Shown here piece by piece: positions 35,308 through 43,061 of a stretch of DNA of 64,000 bases; within the stretch, counting starts at the first letter, position 1; each line of letters starts with the position of its first letter. Where the stretch lies: positions 372,001-436,000 of the forward strand of contig NZ_JAIQZC010000003.1 in NCBI RefSeq assembly GCF_020164535.1, given 5' to 3'. The notes beneath the pieces were generated by a model. It did not search any database, had not been told where the DNA came from, and was given only the letters and a program-made list of their open reading frames with translations. This stretch comes from Psychroflexus montanilacus (lineage in GTDB: Bacteria > Bacteroidota > Bacteroidia > Flavobacteriales > Flavobacteriaceae). The position numbers were made by a program, and so were the translations under genes.

Positions 35308-36252
35308 ATGACTATGAAAGGACCTCTATTTTATTCCAAGATTTTATTATTTGGAGAATACGGTATCATCAAAGATTCCAAAGGCCTGTCTATCCCTTAC
35401 AATTTCTACAATGGTGCGTTAAAGGTCGATGATCAACCCGATGACAAAGCCATCAAATCCAATGCAGAATTGAAGCGATTTTCAAACTATCTCGAAAATC
35501 TCAACAAAGAAAAATCAACTCCAGTACGCTTCGATCTGGAATCGCTTAACGCCGATTTAGATAAGGGGATGTACTTCGATAGTAGCATTCCTCAGGGTTA
35601 TGGCGTAGGAAGTAGTGGAGCTCTAGTCGCAGCTATTTATGATAAATATGCTTTTGATAAAATCACCGTATTAGAAAATCTTTCTAAAGACAAACTTCTT
35701 AAGCTAAAGACTATTTTTTCTAAAATGGAATCCTTTTTCCATGGAAAATCTTCAGGATTGGATCCGCTTAACAGTTACCTAAGTTTACCCATCCTTATCA
35801 ATTCCAAAGACAATATAGAACCTGCTGGCATTCCTTCCCAAACGCAAAACGGCAATGGTGCAGTTTTTCTTCTAGACAGTGGTATTGTAGGAGAAACAGC
35901 TCCTATGGTGCAAATCTTTATGGAAAATATGAAGCAGGAAGGGTTTAGAAATATTATCAAGGACAAGTTTGTGAAACACACCGATGCTTGTGTAGAGAAT
36001 TTTCTGGAAGGTGACTTCAAATCTCTTTTCGGCAACATCAAGCACCTGTCCAATGTAGTTTTAGATAACTTTAAACCTATGATTCCTAAGCAATTTCACG
36101 AATTGTGGAAGAAAGGAATCGAAACCAACGATTACTACCTGAAGCTTTGTGGCTCTGGCGGTGGAGGCTATATTTTGGGCTTTACTCAGGATTTTGAAAA
36201 AGCAAAAGCAGTTTTGAAAGACCACAAACTGGAAGTCGTGTATACGTTTTAA
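35308..36252 (+). CDS. GHMP kinase, mevalonate-kinase-like
   Basis: A 314-aa GHMP kinase. The start 'FYSKILLFGEYGIIKDSKGL' has the Lys and Glu expected of mevalonate kinases. The nucleotide loop is 'IPQGYGVGSSGALVAAIYD', with 'FFHGKSSGLDPLNSYLSLPI' as the Asp-containing substrate region and 'LCGSGGGGYILGFTQ' as the C-terminal Gly-rich motif. Its position next to mvaD supports mevalonate kinase. Phosphomevalonate kinase is not adjacent and must lie elsewhere. A -7-like box TATTTTTG (35204-35211) suggests its own promoter with a 95-nt leader. Confidence 0.88.
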   Translation: MTMKGPLFYSKILLFGEYGIIKDSKGLSIPYNFYNGALKVDDQPDDKAIKSNAELKRFSNYLENLNKEKSTPVRFDLESLNADLDKGMYFDSSIPQGYGVGSSGALVAAIYDKYAFDKITVLENLSKDKLLKLKTIFSKMESFFHGKSSGLDPLNSYLSLPILINSKDNIEPAGIPSQTQNGNGAVFLLDSGIVGETAPMVQIFMENMKQEGFRNIIKDKFVKHTDACVENFLEGDFKSLFGNIKHLSNVVLDNFKPMIPKQFHELWKKGIETNDYYLKLCGSGGGGYILGFTQDFEKAKAVLKDHKLEVVYTF

Positions 36253-36268
36253 AAAAACTCCCTAAGTC

Positions 36269-37171
36269 ATGTCTCGAGAGAACAAACGTTTGTGGCTCAA
36301 ATTTTTGAGTTTGTTCTCCGTTATTCGCGGTTATAACATTTTGATTATAATTCTGGCGCAGTATCTGGCATCTGTCTTTATCATGGCTTATCACTTGCCG
36401 GTAAAGCAAGTCCTTTTGGATTCTAACCTGTTTTTGATTGTCATTTCTACAGCTTTGGCCATAGCTTCCGGATACCTGATTAATAATTTCTACGATTCCG
36501 AAAAAGACCTGATCAACAGACCCACCAAAACCTTACTCGATAATTATGTAAGTCAGAAAACCAAGCTTGGCGTCTATTTTACTCTCAATTTTTTAAGTGT
36601 CATCATTGCCAGTTACGTTAGTTTCAAAGCCGTGCTTTTTTTCTCACTTTACATATTTATACTGTGGCTGTATTCTCACAAACTTAAGCGCTATCCTTTT
36701 TTAGGAACCCTCACCGCCGGACTGGTCGCCATTTTACCCTTCTTTATCATTTTTGTCTACTACAGAAATTTTGAGTCTGTGATCATCGTTCACGCTGTTT
36801 TTTTATTTTTCATCATTCTCATAAGGGAGCTCGTCAAAGATCTCGAAAATCTAAAAGGCGATTTCACCCTTGATTATGCAACAATTCCCGTTAAATACAG
36901 TGTAAAGTTCACCAAACGACTCATTTCCGTTCTAGTCATTTCCACGATCATTCCAGCTTTAATTCTAGTCCTGTATTTCGATTCAGGCTATATGGATTAT
37001 TATTTTATGTTGTGCGTGGTGCTGCTTATCATTTTCCTTTTCCAGGTCTGGCGTTCTGAGCAGAAAATCCATTACCTCGTCCTACACAATCTACTTAAAT
37101 TTGTGATTGTTCTTGGAGTATTCAGCATTGTATTAATCGATATTGAAGCTGTGATCAGGAGGTTGTTTTAA
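36269..37171 (+). CDS. UbiA family prenyltransferase (geranylgeranylglycerol-phosphate geranylgeranyltransferase-like)
   Basis: A polytopic prenyltransferase, 300 aa, with about eight helices. The first Asp motif is 'NNFYDSEKDLINRPTK' (N-x-x-x-D-x-x-x-D), and the second is 'RELVKDLENLKGDFTLDYAT' with DLENxxGD. These are the metal/diphosphate sites of UbiA enzymes. The subgroup wording, and the place directly behind the GHMP kinase and mvaD, matches flavobacterial genes annotated as digeranylgeranylglyceryl-phosphate-synthase-like; the acceptor is not proven. A hairpin (37207-37222) follows the stop. Confidence 0.88.
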   Translation: MSRENKRLWLKFLSLFSVIRGYNILIIILAQYLASVFIMAYHLPVKQVLLDSNLFLIVISTALAIASGYLINNFYDSEKDLINRPTKTLLDNYVSQKTKLGVYFTLNFLSVIIASYVSFKAVLFFSLYIFILWLYSHKLKRYPFLGTLTAGLVAILPFFIIFVYYRNFESVIIVHAVFLFFIILIRELVKDLENLKGDFTLDYATIPVKYSVKFTKRLISVLVISTIIPALILVLYFDSGYMDYYFMLCVVLLIIFLFQVWRSEQKIHYLVLHNLLKFVIVLGVFSIVLIDIEAVIRRLF

Positions 37172-37511
37172 TTACTTTATTCTGACTAGCCTTCTATGGA
37201 ATTCAGGGAGGTTTTTACCTCCATTAATTTGAAGCTTTGCGATATTTAGCTTTGATTATTCACGTTAATCTAGCGCCACCCGCCTGAATGTAAAGACCAA
37301 CTAAATCTATTGAGTCTTCATTGAACCTCATAAAAGCACTGAAGGCTTAGTTATTTTTATTTGTTGGGTCCTCTGCTGGGGCCGAAAGGTAAAAGCAAAA
37401 TTAATTTTGACTCTCTTCACCTAAGACAACCCAAACTGACAAACAGATGGCGCTTTTAGAATTTTTTCCTAAAAGCGCCATCATCAACAAACTAACTATA
37501 AAAAAATAAAT
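37172..37511. other. 340-nt intergenic region without a gene
   Basis: No open frame with protein-like content is seen on either strand. It contains GGAGGT-TTTT-ACCTCC (37207-37222), a possible weak terminator of the mvaD-GHMP-ubiA run, and a perfect 14-bp hairpin: GATGGCGCTTTTAG (37446-37459) and CTAAAAGCGCCATC (37469-37482). The hairpin lies 30 nt beyond the stop of the minus-strand aldehyde dehydrogenase and is probably its transcript end, although no T run follows it. Confidence 0.6.
37446..37482 (-). terminator. Perfect 14-bp hairpin beyond the aldehyde dehydrogenase gene
   Basis: The arms GATGGCGCTTTTAG and CTAAAAGCGCCATC enclose a 9-nt AATTTTTTC-type loop. The stem is GC-rich at its base, as in terminators, but the flank on either strand lacks a U run, so the function could instead be mRNA 3'-end protection. 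Confidence 0.5.
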
Positions 37512-38924
37512 CTACCTTTTCATCACACTTTTCACGTTTACAAATTCTTTCAAACCAAAACCGCCGTGTTCTCTACCGTAACCGGAATCTTTTACTCCGC
37601 CAAACGGCATGGCAGGGTCGGCCAGGCCAAACGAGTTGATAAAAACCATTCCGGTGTCAAAATATTTCTCTGCCATTTCAATTGCAGCATCTTCATCTTT
37701 TGAGAATATCCCACCACCAAGTCCAAAACGGCTATCGTTGGCGATACGCATCGCATCTTCATTATCTTTGGCTTTGATAAGTGAAGCTACGGGTCCAAAA
37801 AATTCATCATCATAAGCGGGTTGACCGGGTTTTACATTCACCAAAACTGTAGCCGGATAAAAATATCCATCTCCAGTAGGGACTTTCCCTCCGCAGGCGA
37901 TTTCAGCACCATTTTTGACGCTTTCCACTACCTGGTTGTGCAATTCTTCACGAAGGTCTTCTCTCGCCATAGGCCCCAATTGTGTGCTTTCTTTATTGGG
38001 ATCTCCCGTTTTTACCTCACTCATGGCTTTTACAAATCTATCGCGGAACTCATCATACACCTTCTCGGCAACGATAAAGCGTTTGGCAGCAATACAGGTT
38101 TCCCCATTGTTATATATACGTCCTTGGACACACGTTTTTACGGCTAACTCCATATCGGCATCCTCAAAAACAAGATAAGCATCATTACTCCCCAGTTCCA
38201 AAACAGTTTTTTTCAATTCTGCACTGGCTTTTTGACCAATAGCTCTTCCCGCATCCGGACTGCCTGTGAGGGTAACACCTCTTACGGACTTATTTTTTAT
38301 CACTTCATCCGATTGCTCATGGTCGATGATCAATGTAGTAAATAAGCCCTCCGGTAGTCCGGCTTTTGAATAAATACTCTCCAGCAATTTGCCAGAGCCT
38401 GTCACATTGGAGGCGTGTTTCAACAGGACTGCATTTCCAGCCATAAGGTTGGCGATGGAATAACGCACCACCTGATAGCTTGGGAAATTCCAAGGCTGGA
38501 TGCCATATATCACACCAATAGGCGCGTAAGATACACGGCCGCGCTCTCCGTTGAGCATGGCTCGTTCTTCGGTCTCCAGCTCTTTGGGTCCAATTTTGGC
38601 TGTGTATTCACAAATCGCTACACACAAATCTACTTCCTGCAGACTTTGCTCAAGGGTTTTTCCCATTTCGTCAGTCATGAGCTGGGCGAGTTGCTTTTTA
38701 GCATTGTTCAGCTCTCTGCCTATGGCTTTGATCAATTCTGCGCGATCATCTGAAGGTACATTTTTCCACTCCTCAAAAGCCTGCTGGCATTTGGAAATGG
38801 CCTTATTTACCTCTCCTTCGGTCATGTAGCTGTAATGCTTTAGACGTTTTCCTGTTGCGGGATTGATGGTTTCTATGTCTTTTTTAGTTGTTACTTGGGT
38901 CATTTTGTTATGTTTTATGGTCAT
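37512..38924 (-). CDS. NAD(P)-dependent aldehyde dehydrogenase, succinate-semialdehyde type
   Basis: Oxidises an aldehyde to the acid. Catalytic residues are intact: Glu in 'TVLELGSNDAYLVFEDAD' and Cys in 'NNGETCIAAKRFIV'. The nucleotide and substrate motifs 'IYGIQPWNFPSYQVVRYS' and 'GVTLTGSPDAGRAIGQKAS' are also present. The 'YNNGETCIAAKR' wording fits NAD-dependent succinate-semialdehyde dehydrogenase (Sad/GabD-like). Length 470 aa; ATG 38903 is an alternative start 7 codons in. It follows the SDR gene after 3 nt, so the two form an operon that may detoxify aldehydes. Confidence 0.92.
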   Translation of the reverse strand: MTIKHNKMTQVTTKKDIETINPATGKRLKHYSYMTEGEVNKAISKCQQAFEEWKNVPSDDRAELIKAIGRELNNAKKQLAQLMTDEMGKTLEQSLQEVDLCVAICEYTAKIGPKELETEERAMLNGERGRVSYAPIGVIYGIQPWNFPSYQVVRYSIANLMAGNAVLLKHASNVTGSGKLLESIYSKAGLPEGLFTTLIIDHEQSDEVIKNKSVRGVTLTGSPDAGRAIGQKASAELKKTVLELGSNDAYLVFEDADMELAVKTCVQGRIYNNGETCIAAKRFIVAEKVYDEFRDRFVKAMSEVKTGDPNKESTQLGPMAREDLREELHNQVVESVKNGAEIACGGKVPTGDGYFYPATVLVNVKPGQPAYDDEFFGPVASLIKAKDNEDAMRIANDSRFGLGGGIFSKDEDAAIEMAEKYFDTGMVFINSFGLADPAMPFGGVKDSGYGREHGGFGLKEFVNVKSVMKR

Positions 38925-38927
38925 TAG

Positions 38928-39668
38928 TTATCCTTGCTCTGTAGGCATTAAGAAAACATCGTTAACGTTCACTCTTTGCGGCTGACTTAGCGCATAGAAA
39001 ATTGCATTGGCAATATCTTCTGCTTCCAGCTTTGTCATTTCTTTCAGGTCTTCCAGTTTATCTTTAATATCTTCATCTGTAATGCTTTCAAACAGACTTG
39101 TGTCGACAGCGCCGGGTTCTATGGAAGTCACTTTGATCCCATATGTTGGTGTCAATTCTTGTCTTAAACCTTCCGAAAACATTTTTACAGCAATTTTGGT
39201 AGCGCTATAAACTGCACCTCCCGGGAAATAGCGATGAGCTGCAGAAGATGATATATTTATAATATGCCCGATTTTGTTTTTTCGCATTGTTGGCAATACG
39301 GCAGCCACCCCGTTGAGTACCCCTTTGATGTTGACATCTATCATTTGGTCCCAGTCATCGGTTTTTAACTTTTCTATGTAGGAAAGTGGCATTAATCCAG
39401 CGTTGTTGATTAACACATCTACAGACCCATATTTTTCGAGGGTTTCCGAAACCGCCTTTTTGAAATCGGCTGGCTTGGTGACATCGGTTTCCACAACCAG
39501 GGCCTTCCCGCCTTTTTTTTCAATTTGATTTTTCAGCTCTTTCAATTTATCTACGCTTCTGGCACATAAAACAACTATGGCGCCTTCGCTAGTTAACTTC
39601 ATCGCTGTAGACTCCCCAATGCCACTGGAAGCTCCAGTGATAAGTATGATCTTGTCTTTTAATTTCAT
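38928..39668 (-). CDS. Short-chain dehydrogenase/reductase (SDR), classical type
   Basis: An NAD(P)-dependent oxidoreductase of 246 aa. The Rossmann motif is 'ITGASSGIGESTAMKL' at residues 9-24, with 'NNAGLMPLSYIEKL', the catalytic Ser in 'INISSSAAHRYFPG' and the Tyr-Lys pair in 'VYSATKIAVKMFS'. It resembles clavaldehyde/serine dehydrogenase-type (YdfG-like) SDRs, but the substrate cannot be read from the sequence. It is the first gene of the pair with the aldehyde dehydrogenase. Confidence 0.93.
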   Translation of the reverse strand: MKLKDKIILITGASSGIGESTAMKLTSEGAIVVLCARSVDKLKELKNQIEKKGGKALVVETDVTKPADFKKAVSETLEKYGSVDVLINNAGLMPLSYIEKLKTDDWDQMIDVNIKGVLNGVAAVLPTMRKNKIGHIINISSSAAHRYFPGGAVYSATKIAVKMFSEGLRQELTPTYGIKVTSIEPGAVDTSLFESITDEDIKDKLEDLKEMTKLEAEDIANAIFYALSQPQRVNVNDVFLMPTEQG

Positions 39669-40254
39669 GTTTTCTCTTTTTACTTGTTTGAAGGTCTGGA
39701 TTGAAACGTTTCCAACCGCTGGTAGGTAGTGAATTGAGAATTATAGAGTTTCCAACACTTATGGTGTGTGGAAGATTTAGTGAGCTATGGACAACAAATA
39801 ATTAGTAGTACACTAAAATGCTGATGGTCTAAAACCTCTTGATGCTTTGCGGCCACCTCTAAGTTAAGGGCTTTATGTGCTGAATACTAGCCAATTGGGA
39901 AAGGTTTGTGCTGGTCTTAATATTATCGAAATGAAAAAAGGTGGTGGCTGGAAAAATGTCAACCCAAGTTTTACAACCTGATTCTTGTAGTTTTAAGTGG
40001 TCTTTCCCGTACACTTCTCGCAGATTTTTAAAATCTGTGAGGACTCAGTACTACCGTGTGAGATTCTGTTTTTAAAAAGCAGAGTATTTCTGAAGCCCAA
40101 ATGCACCCGGCTTCAGGTGAACGTGATCTTTGAGTGCAGACTTTAGGCTTTAACCCTGATCGACAATGGACGTTCACTTTTAATTTGTGCTACGCCATTG
40201 AAGCTTACTATCGTAAAGCATTGAAGATAGCAGTGGTAAATTCAAAGTAAAAAA
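39669..40254. other. 586-nt intergenic region with palindromes, no gene seen
   Basis: No credible coding frame. The region carries the CTCGCAG/CTGTGAG palindrome at 40015-40043 and a perfect 8-bp hairpin, CTGAAGCC (40090-40097) with GGCTTCAG (40109-40116). It looks like decayed or repeat-bearing spacer between the divergent 5' side of the SDR gene and the 3' end of the SCO gene. A structured RNA cannot be excluded. Confidence 0.5.
40015..40043. repeat. Inverted repeat, CTCGCAGATTTT/AAAATCTGTGAG family
   Basis: TTCTCGCAGATTTT and AAAATCTGTGAGGA form a 14-bp stem with two G-T pairs around a single T. It shares the core CTC(A/G)CAG...CTGTGAG with the palindrome at 7321-7349, so the two are members of one dispersed family. 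Confidence 0.65.
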
Positions 40255-40935
40255 TTACTCTTCTGGAAGATATTCTAGCCTTAGGATGTCAATATCCTTG
40301 ATGAGTTGTTGGATTTCTTCGGGATTGGTGCCATCGTAGAATCCGCGGATGCGCTTTTCTTTGTCCACCAGCACAAAGTTCTCTGTATGGACAAGGTCGT
40401 AAGGTCCGCCGTCACCTTCAGTTTTGGAAGCGAGGTATTCCTTTCGGGCAAGGTTATAAATTTGTTTTTTGTCGCCTGTTACCAGGTTCCATTTACTGTC
40501 GATAACCTCTTTTTCCTTGGCGTATTTTTTAAGTTGAGGTACATCGTCAATTTCTGGTGTGACGGAATGGGAGAGGAGTTTGATGTCGTCGTCATTTTTG
40601 AACTCCTTTTGCAAAGTTTGCATGCTTTTGGCCATATCGATGCAAATGCTTTGGCAGGTGGTGAAAAAGAAATCGGCGACGTAAATTTTGTCTTCGTAAT
40701 CCTTTTGAGTGATGGTATCGCCATTTTGGTTGACGAGTTTAAAATCATCGACTTTATGGTATTTGCGTATGTATTGAACAGTAGTATCCACAAGGTCTGC
40801 AGTCACCATGCTGGGTTGGTAGACGGGTAGTTTGGGTGTGGGCTTTAATTGATTGTAGATGAGTGTTACCACCACGGCAGAGATGATGAGCATCACTACA
40901 AAGAAAAACTTGTATTTAGCAAAAAACTTGAACAT
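40255..40935 (-). CDS. SCO1/SenC family copper/thioredoxin-like protein
   Basis: A membrane-anchored periplasmic protein of 226 aa. The N-terminal anchor is residues 9-28 ('YKFFFVVMLIISAVVVTLIY'), followed by a thioredoxin fold. The copper-binding CxxxC is in 'FFFTTCQSICIDMAKSM', and the third ligand His is in 'YDLVHTENFVLVD'. The family delivers copper to the CuA site of cytochrome oxidase or acts in thiol redox. The frame extends 18 codons further, but MFKFFAKYK gives the natural N-terminus. It is a single gene, divergent from rseP. Confidence 0.93.
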   Translation of the reverse strand: MFKFFAKYKFFFVVMLIISAVVVTLIYNQLKPTPKLPVYQPSMVTADLVDTTVQYIRKYHKVDDFKLVNQNGDTITQKDYEDKIYVADFFFTTCQSICIDMAKSMQTLQKEFKNDDDIKLLSHSVTPEIDDVPQLKKYAKEKEVIDSKWNLVTGDKKQIYNLARKEYLASKTEGDGGPYDLVHTENFVLVDKEKRIRGFYDGTNPEEIQQLIKDIDILRLEYLPEE

Positions 40936-41056
40936 TCTCCAGATTTCTATTGCAAAAATAACCCGAAAGAGAACGCTGTAATGTCTCATAGGTTACAATT
41001 ATTTGTTAACTAAAGTTTGTAGCTATTCAAAAATTTTTTATGCACCGATAAAAGAT

Positions 41057-41064
41057 TACTTTTG
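41057..41064 (+). promoter_or_regulatory. Candidate -7 box of rseP
   Basis: TACTTTTG fits TAnnTTTG and ends 20 nt before the rseP ATG. No clear TTG lies about 20 nt upstream. Confidence 0.4.
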
Positions 41065-41084
41065 CGATTGAAAATTACAGATTA

Positions 41085-42449
41085 ATGGATCCATTTTTTA
41101 TCAAAGCTATTCAGCTCCTTTTGAGCTTGTCAATACTTATTGTTTTACACGAGTTAGGTCATTTTATACCCGCCAAATTATTTAAAACCAGGGTTGAGAA
41201 GTTTTACTTGTTTTTTGATGTGAAGTTTTCGCTTTTCAAAAAGAAAATAGGGGAGACGGTTTACGGTATTGGATGGTTACCGCTTGGCGGCTATGTGAAA
41301 ATATCGGGCATGATCGATGAGAGTATGGATAAAGAGCAAATGGCCAAACCGCCCGAGCCCTGGGAATTCCGTAGCAAACCAACCTGGCAGCGGCTTATCA
41401 TCATGCTGGGAGGAGTGACCGTCAATGTTATTTTGGGATTTGTGATCTACATGATGGTACTTTTTGTTTATGGAGAAAATTACCTCTCTCCAAAGGTTTT
41501 TGAAAACGGTATGGAGTCTTCTGAAATTATGAAAGATTACGGTTTTCAGGACGGGGATAAAATTTTGAACGTGAACGGTGAACCTTTACAAAGCCAGATT
41601 GATATCAATAAATTTTTATTGCTTAGAAATGTCAATACTGTGGAGGTGGAGCATGCAAATGGAAGCAAAGAAACTATAGCAATTCCAGAGGATATAGGTC
41701 AGGAATTGTTTCAGTCTGGAGAGATTCAGCCTTTTTCTCCCATCAAAAAACCGATGATTGATAGCGTTCTGGCAGATTCTCCAGCTGAAATAGCAGGGCT
41801 GAAGAAAGGTGATATGATCACTTCTGTGAATGGTGAAAAAGTCAACTACTGGCATGAGTTCAGACAAAAAATAAAAAACACTACTAGAGGTCCGGTAGAA
41901 ATTACATATACGAGTGAGCCGCAAGAGAATCCTGGTCTTGACAGGGAACTGGAAGGCGATGGTTTTGGTAAAGTAAGTATCACGGCTAATGAAGAAGGAA
42001 ATATTGGAGTGATTACTTCGGCTATCAATGCGGATAATATTATGACCAAAACATACGGTCTTGGAGAAAGTATTGGTGCTGGATTCGATTTCGCCTACTG
42101 GACGCTTCACGATTACGCGGCGCAGTTCAAATACGTATTCACCAAGAAAGGTGCAACTCAGGTAGGTGGTTTTGGCGCTATAGGTGGCTTGTTTCCAGAT
42201 GCCTGGGATTGGAAGGCCTTCTGGACAACTACTGCTTTTATTTCTTTGATTCTTGCGTTTATGAACATTCTGCCTATTCCGGCACTGGATGGAGGTCACG
42301 TGATGTTCCTGCTCTACGAAATGGTTTCTGGTCGTAAGCCTAACGAAAAGGTGATGGAATATGCGCAAATGATTGGTTTCTTTGTACTTATCGCTTTGGT
42401 GTTGTTTGCCAATGGTAACGACGTTTACCGCTGGCTAACGGGCGGTTAA
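41085..42449 (+). CDS. rseP: Site-2 intramembrane metalloprotease RseP
   Basis: A zinc protease cutting membrane-embedded substrates such as anti-sigma factors after site-1 cleavage. HELGH (residues 22-26) lies in the first helix, and the third zinc ligand is in 'NILPIPALDGGHVMFLLYE' near residue 400. Two PDZ-type regions occur between them ('YGFQDGDKILNVNGEPL' and 'AEIAGLKKGDMITSVNGEKV'). Length is 454 aa with four membrane helices. A plausible client is the RskA-like anti-sigma factor at 32730 (inference). A tRNA-Asn gene follows 93 nt downstream. Confidence 0.95.
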   Translation: MDPFFIKAIQLLLSLSILIVLHELGHFIPAKLFKTRVEKFYLFFDVKFSLFKKKIGETVYGIGWLPLGGYVKISGMIDESMDKEQMAKPPEPWEFRSKPTWQRLIIMLGGVTVNVILGFVIYMMVLFVYGENYLSPKVFENGMESSEIMKDYGFQDGDKILNVNGEPLQSQIDINKFLLLRNVNTVEVEHANGSKETIAIPEDIGQELFQSGEIQPFSPIKKPMIDSVLADSPAEIAGLKKGDMITSVNGEKVNYWHEFRQKIKNTTRGPVEITYTSEPQENPGLDRELEGDGFGKVSITANEEGNIGVITSAINADNIMTKTYGLGESIGAGFDFAYWTLHDYAAQFKYVFTKKGATQVGGFGAIGGLFPDAWDWKAFWTTTAFISLILAFMNILPIPALDGGHVMFLLYEMVSGRKPNEKVMEYAQMIGFFVLIALVLFANGNDVYRWLTGG

Positions 42450-42542
42450 AAATTAATATTTTTTCAAGAAAATATTTTGTGAAACTAAATATTGGTTTAT
42501 ATTTGCAACCGCAAAACACGAGAGTCTTTTGCAAACATAAAT

Positions 42543-42616
42543 TCCTCCTTAGCTCAGTTGGTTAGAGCATCTGACTGTTAATCAGAGGGTCCAAGGTTCG
42601 AGTCCTTGAGGGGGAG
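42543..42616 (+). tRNA. tRNA-Asn (GTT), intact copy
   Basis: A 74-nt cloverleaf. The acceptor TCCTCCT (42543-42549) pairs with AGGGGGA (42609-42615) with one T-G pair, and the discriminator is G42616. The D arm is GCTCAGTTGGTTAGAGC, the anticodon arm TCTGA-CTGTTAA-TCAGA (anticodon GTT), and the T arm CAAGG-TTCGAGT-CCTTG. It is the only intact tRNA-Asn in the window; damaged copies of its 3' part lie at 42933 and 43343. Confidence 0.97.
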
Positions 42617-42622
42617 CAAACA

Positions 42623-42652
42623 AAGCCTGATATGAAAATATCGGGCTTTTTT
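42623..42652 (+). terminator. Terminator after tRNA-Asn
   Basis: The stem AGCCTGATAT (42624-42633) pairs with ATATCGGGCT (42638-42647) around a GAAA loop and is followed by six T. The GIY-YIG gene begins only 8-14 nt beyond the T run. A copy with a matched base change is at 43389. Confidence 0.9.
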
Positions 42653-42659
42653 GTTATCG

Positions 42660-42971
42660 ATGCCAATGTTTTATTTCTATATCATATACTCAGAAAAGTT
42701 TGATAAATACTACACAGGATCTTCAATTGACCCTTGGAAACGATTAGAGAAACACAACAGCTCTTCATTCCATACATTTACGTCAAAATACAGACCTTGG
42801 GTTTTAAAAGCTGTCTTTGAAGCAGGATCTTCACGAAACGAAGCAGAGTCTGTCGAAAAATTTATTAAAAAGCAAAAGAGTAGACAATTACTTCTAAAGC
42901 TTTTAGAGCCTGAATTCATTCCTACCGGTAAGTTAGCTCAGTTGGTTAGAGTCCCGCACGTGCGGGATTGA
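42660..42971 (+). CDS. Small GIY-YIG nuclease (first copy), 103 aa
   Basis: A single-domain GIY-YIG endonuclease of the short COG2827/YhbQ-like type. The key elements are intact: 'FYIIYS' and 'YYTGSS' (the GIY...YIG strands), the Arg in 'DPWKRLEKHN' and the metal-binding Glu in 'NEAESVEKFIKKQKSR'. The frame opens at a TTG (42651), but ATG 42660 or 42666 ('MFYFYIIYS') is the start. The last 14 residues, beginning 'GKLAQLVRV', are encoded by tRNA-Asn remnant plus palindrome, and the stop TGA (42969-42971) lies inside that remnant. It sits directly behind the terminator of the intact tRNA-Asn gene, with no promoter seen. Confidence 0.88.
   Translation: MPMFYFYIIYSEKFDKYYTGSSIDPWKRLEKHNSSSFHTFTSKYRPWVLKAVFEAGSSRNEAESVEKFIKKQKSRQLLLKLLEPEFIPTGKLAQLVRVPHVRD
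42923..42930. repeat. 8-bp palindrome TACCGGTA at the broken tRNA acceptor
   Basis: The intact tRNA region reads ATTCCT-CC-TTAGCTC. The second copy reads ATTCCT-ACCGGTAAG-TTAGCTC, so CC appears replaced by nine bases whose core is part of the perfect palindrome TACCGGTA. The flanking ATTCCT match is short and could be chance. Confidence 0.45.
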
Positions 42972-43006
42972 TCAGAGGGTCCAAGGTTCGAGTCCTTGAG
43001 GGGGAG
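42933..43006 (+). pseudogene. tRNA-Asn pseudogene with palindrome in place of the anticodon
   Basis: TTAGCTCAGTTGGTTAGAG (42933-42951) and the 40 nt from 42971 to 43010 are identical to the intact tRNA gene at 42549-42567 and 42581-42620. Between them the 13 bases CATCTGACTGTTA, which hold the anticodon, are replaced by 19 bases made of the palindrome TCCCGCACGTGCGGGA plus TTG. The 5' acceptor strand is also lost. It cannot decode Asn. Confidence 0.93.
42952..42967. repeat. Perfect 16-bp palindrome inside the tRNA-Asn pseudogene
   Basis: TCCCGCACGTGCGGGA is fully self-complementary with no loop. It replaces the 5' half of the anticodon arm of the tRNA-Asn copy exactly at the end of the D arm. 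Confidence 0.95.
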
Positions 43007-43012
43007 CAAATA

Positions 43013-43041
43013 AAGCTTACACAGATGTGTAGGGCTTTTTT
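43013..43041 (+). terminator. Terminator-like hairpin after the tRNA-Asn pseudogene
   Basis: AAGC-TTACACA-GA-TGTGTAGGGCTT-type pairing is followed by six T. It sits at the same place relative to the tRNA 3' end as the terminator at 42623, but its stem sequence is different. Confidence 0.75.
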
Positions 43042-43061
43042 GTTTTATATAAACCTTTAGG

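Noticed and set aside
41616-42368. 250-codon minus-strand frame opposite rseP
   Set aside because: It lies entirely within the well-supported rseP gene, has no family features and is rich in Arg, His and Ser as expected for a shadow frame.
42933-43006. Second functional tRNA-Asn
   Set aside because: The anticodon half-arm is replaced by a palindrome and the 5' acceptor strand is missing, so it cannot fold into or act as tRNA-Asn.
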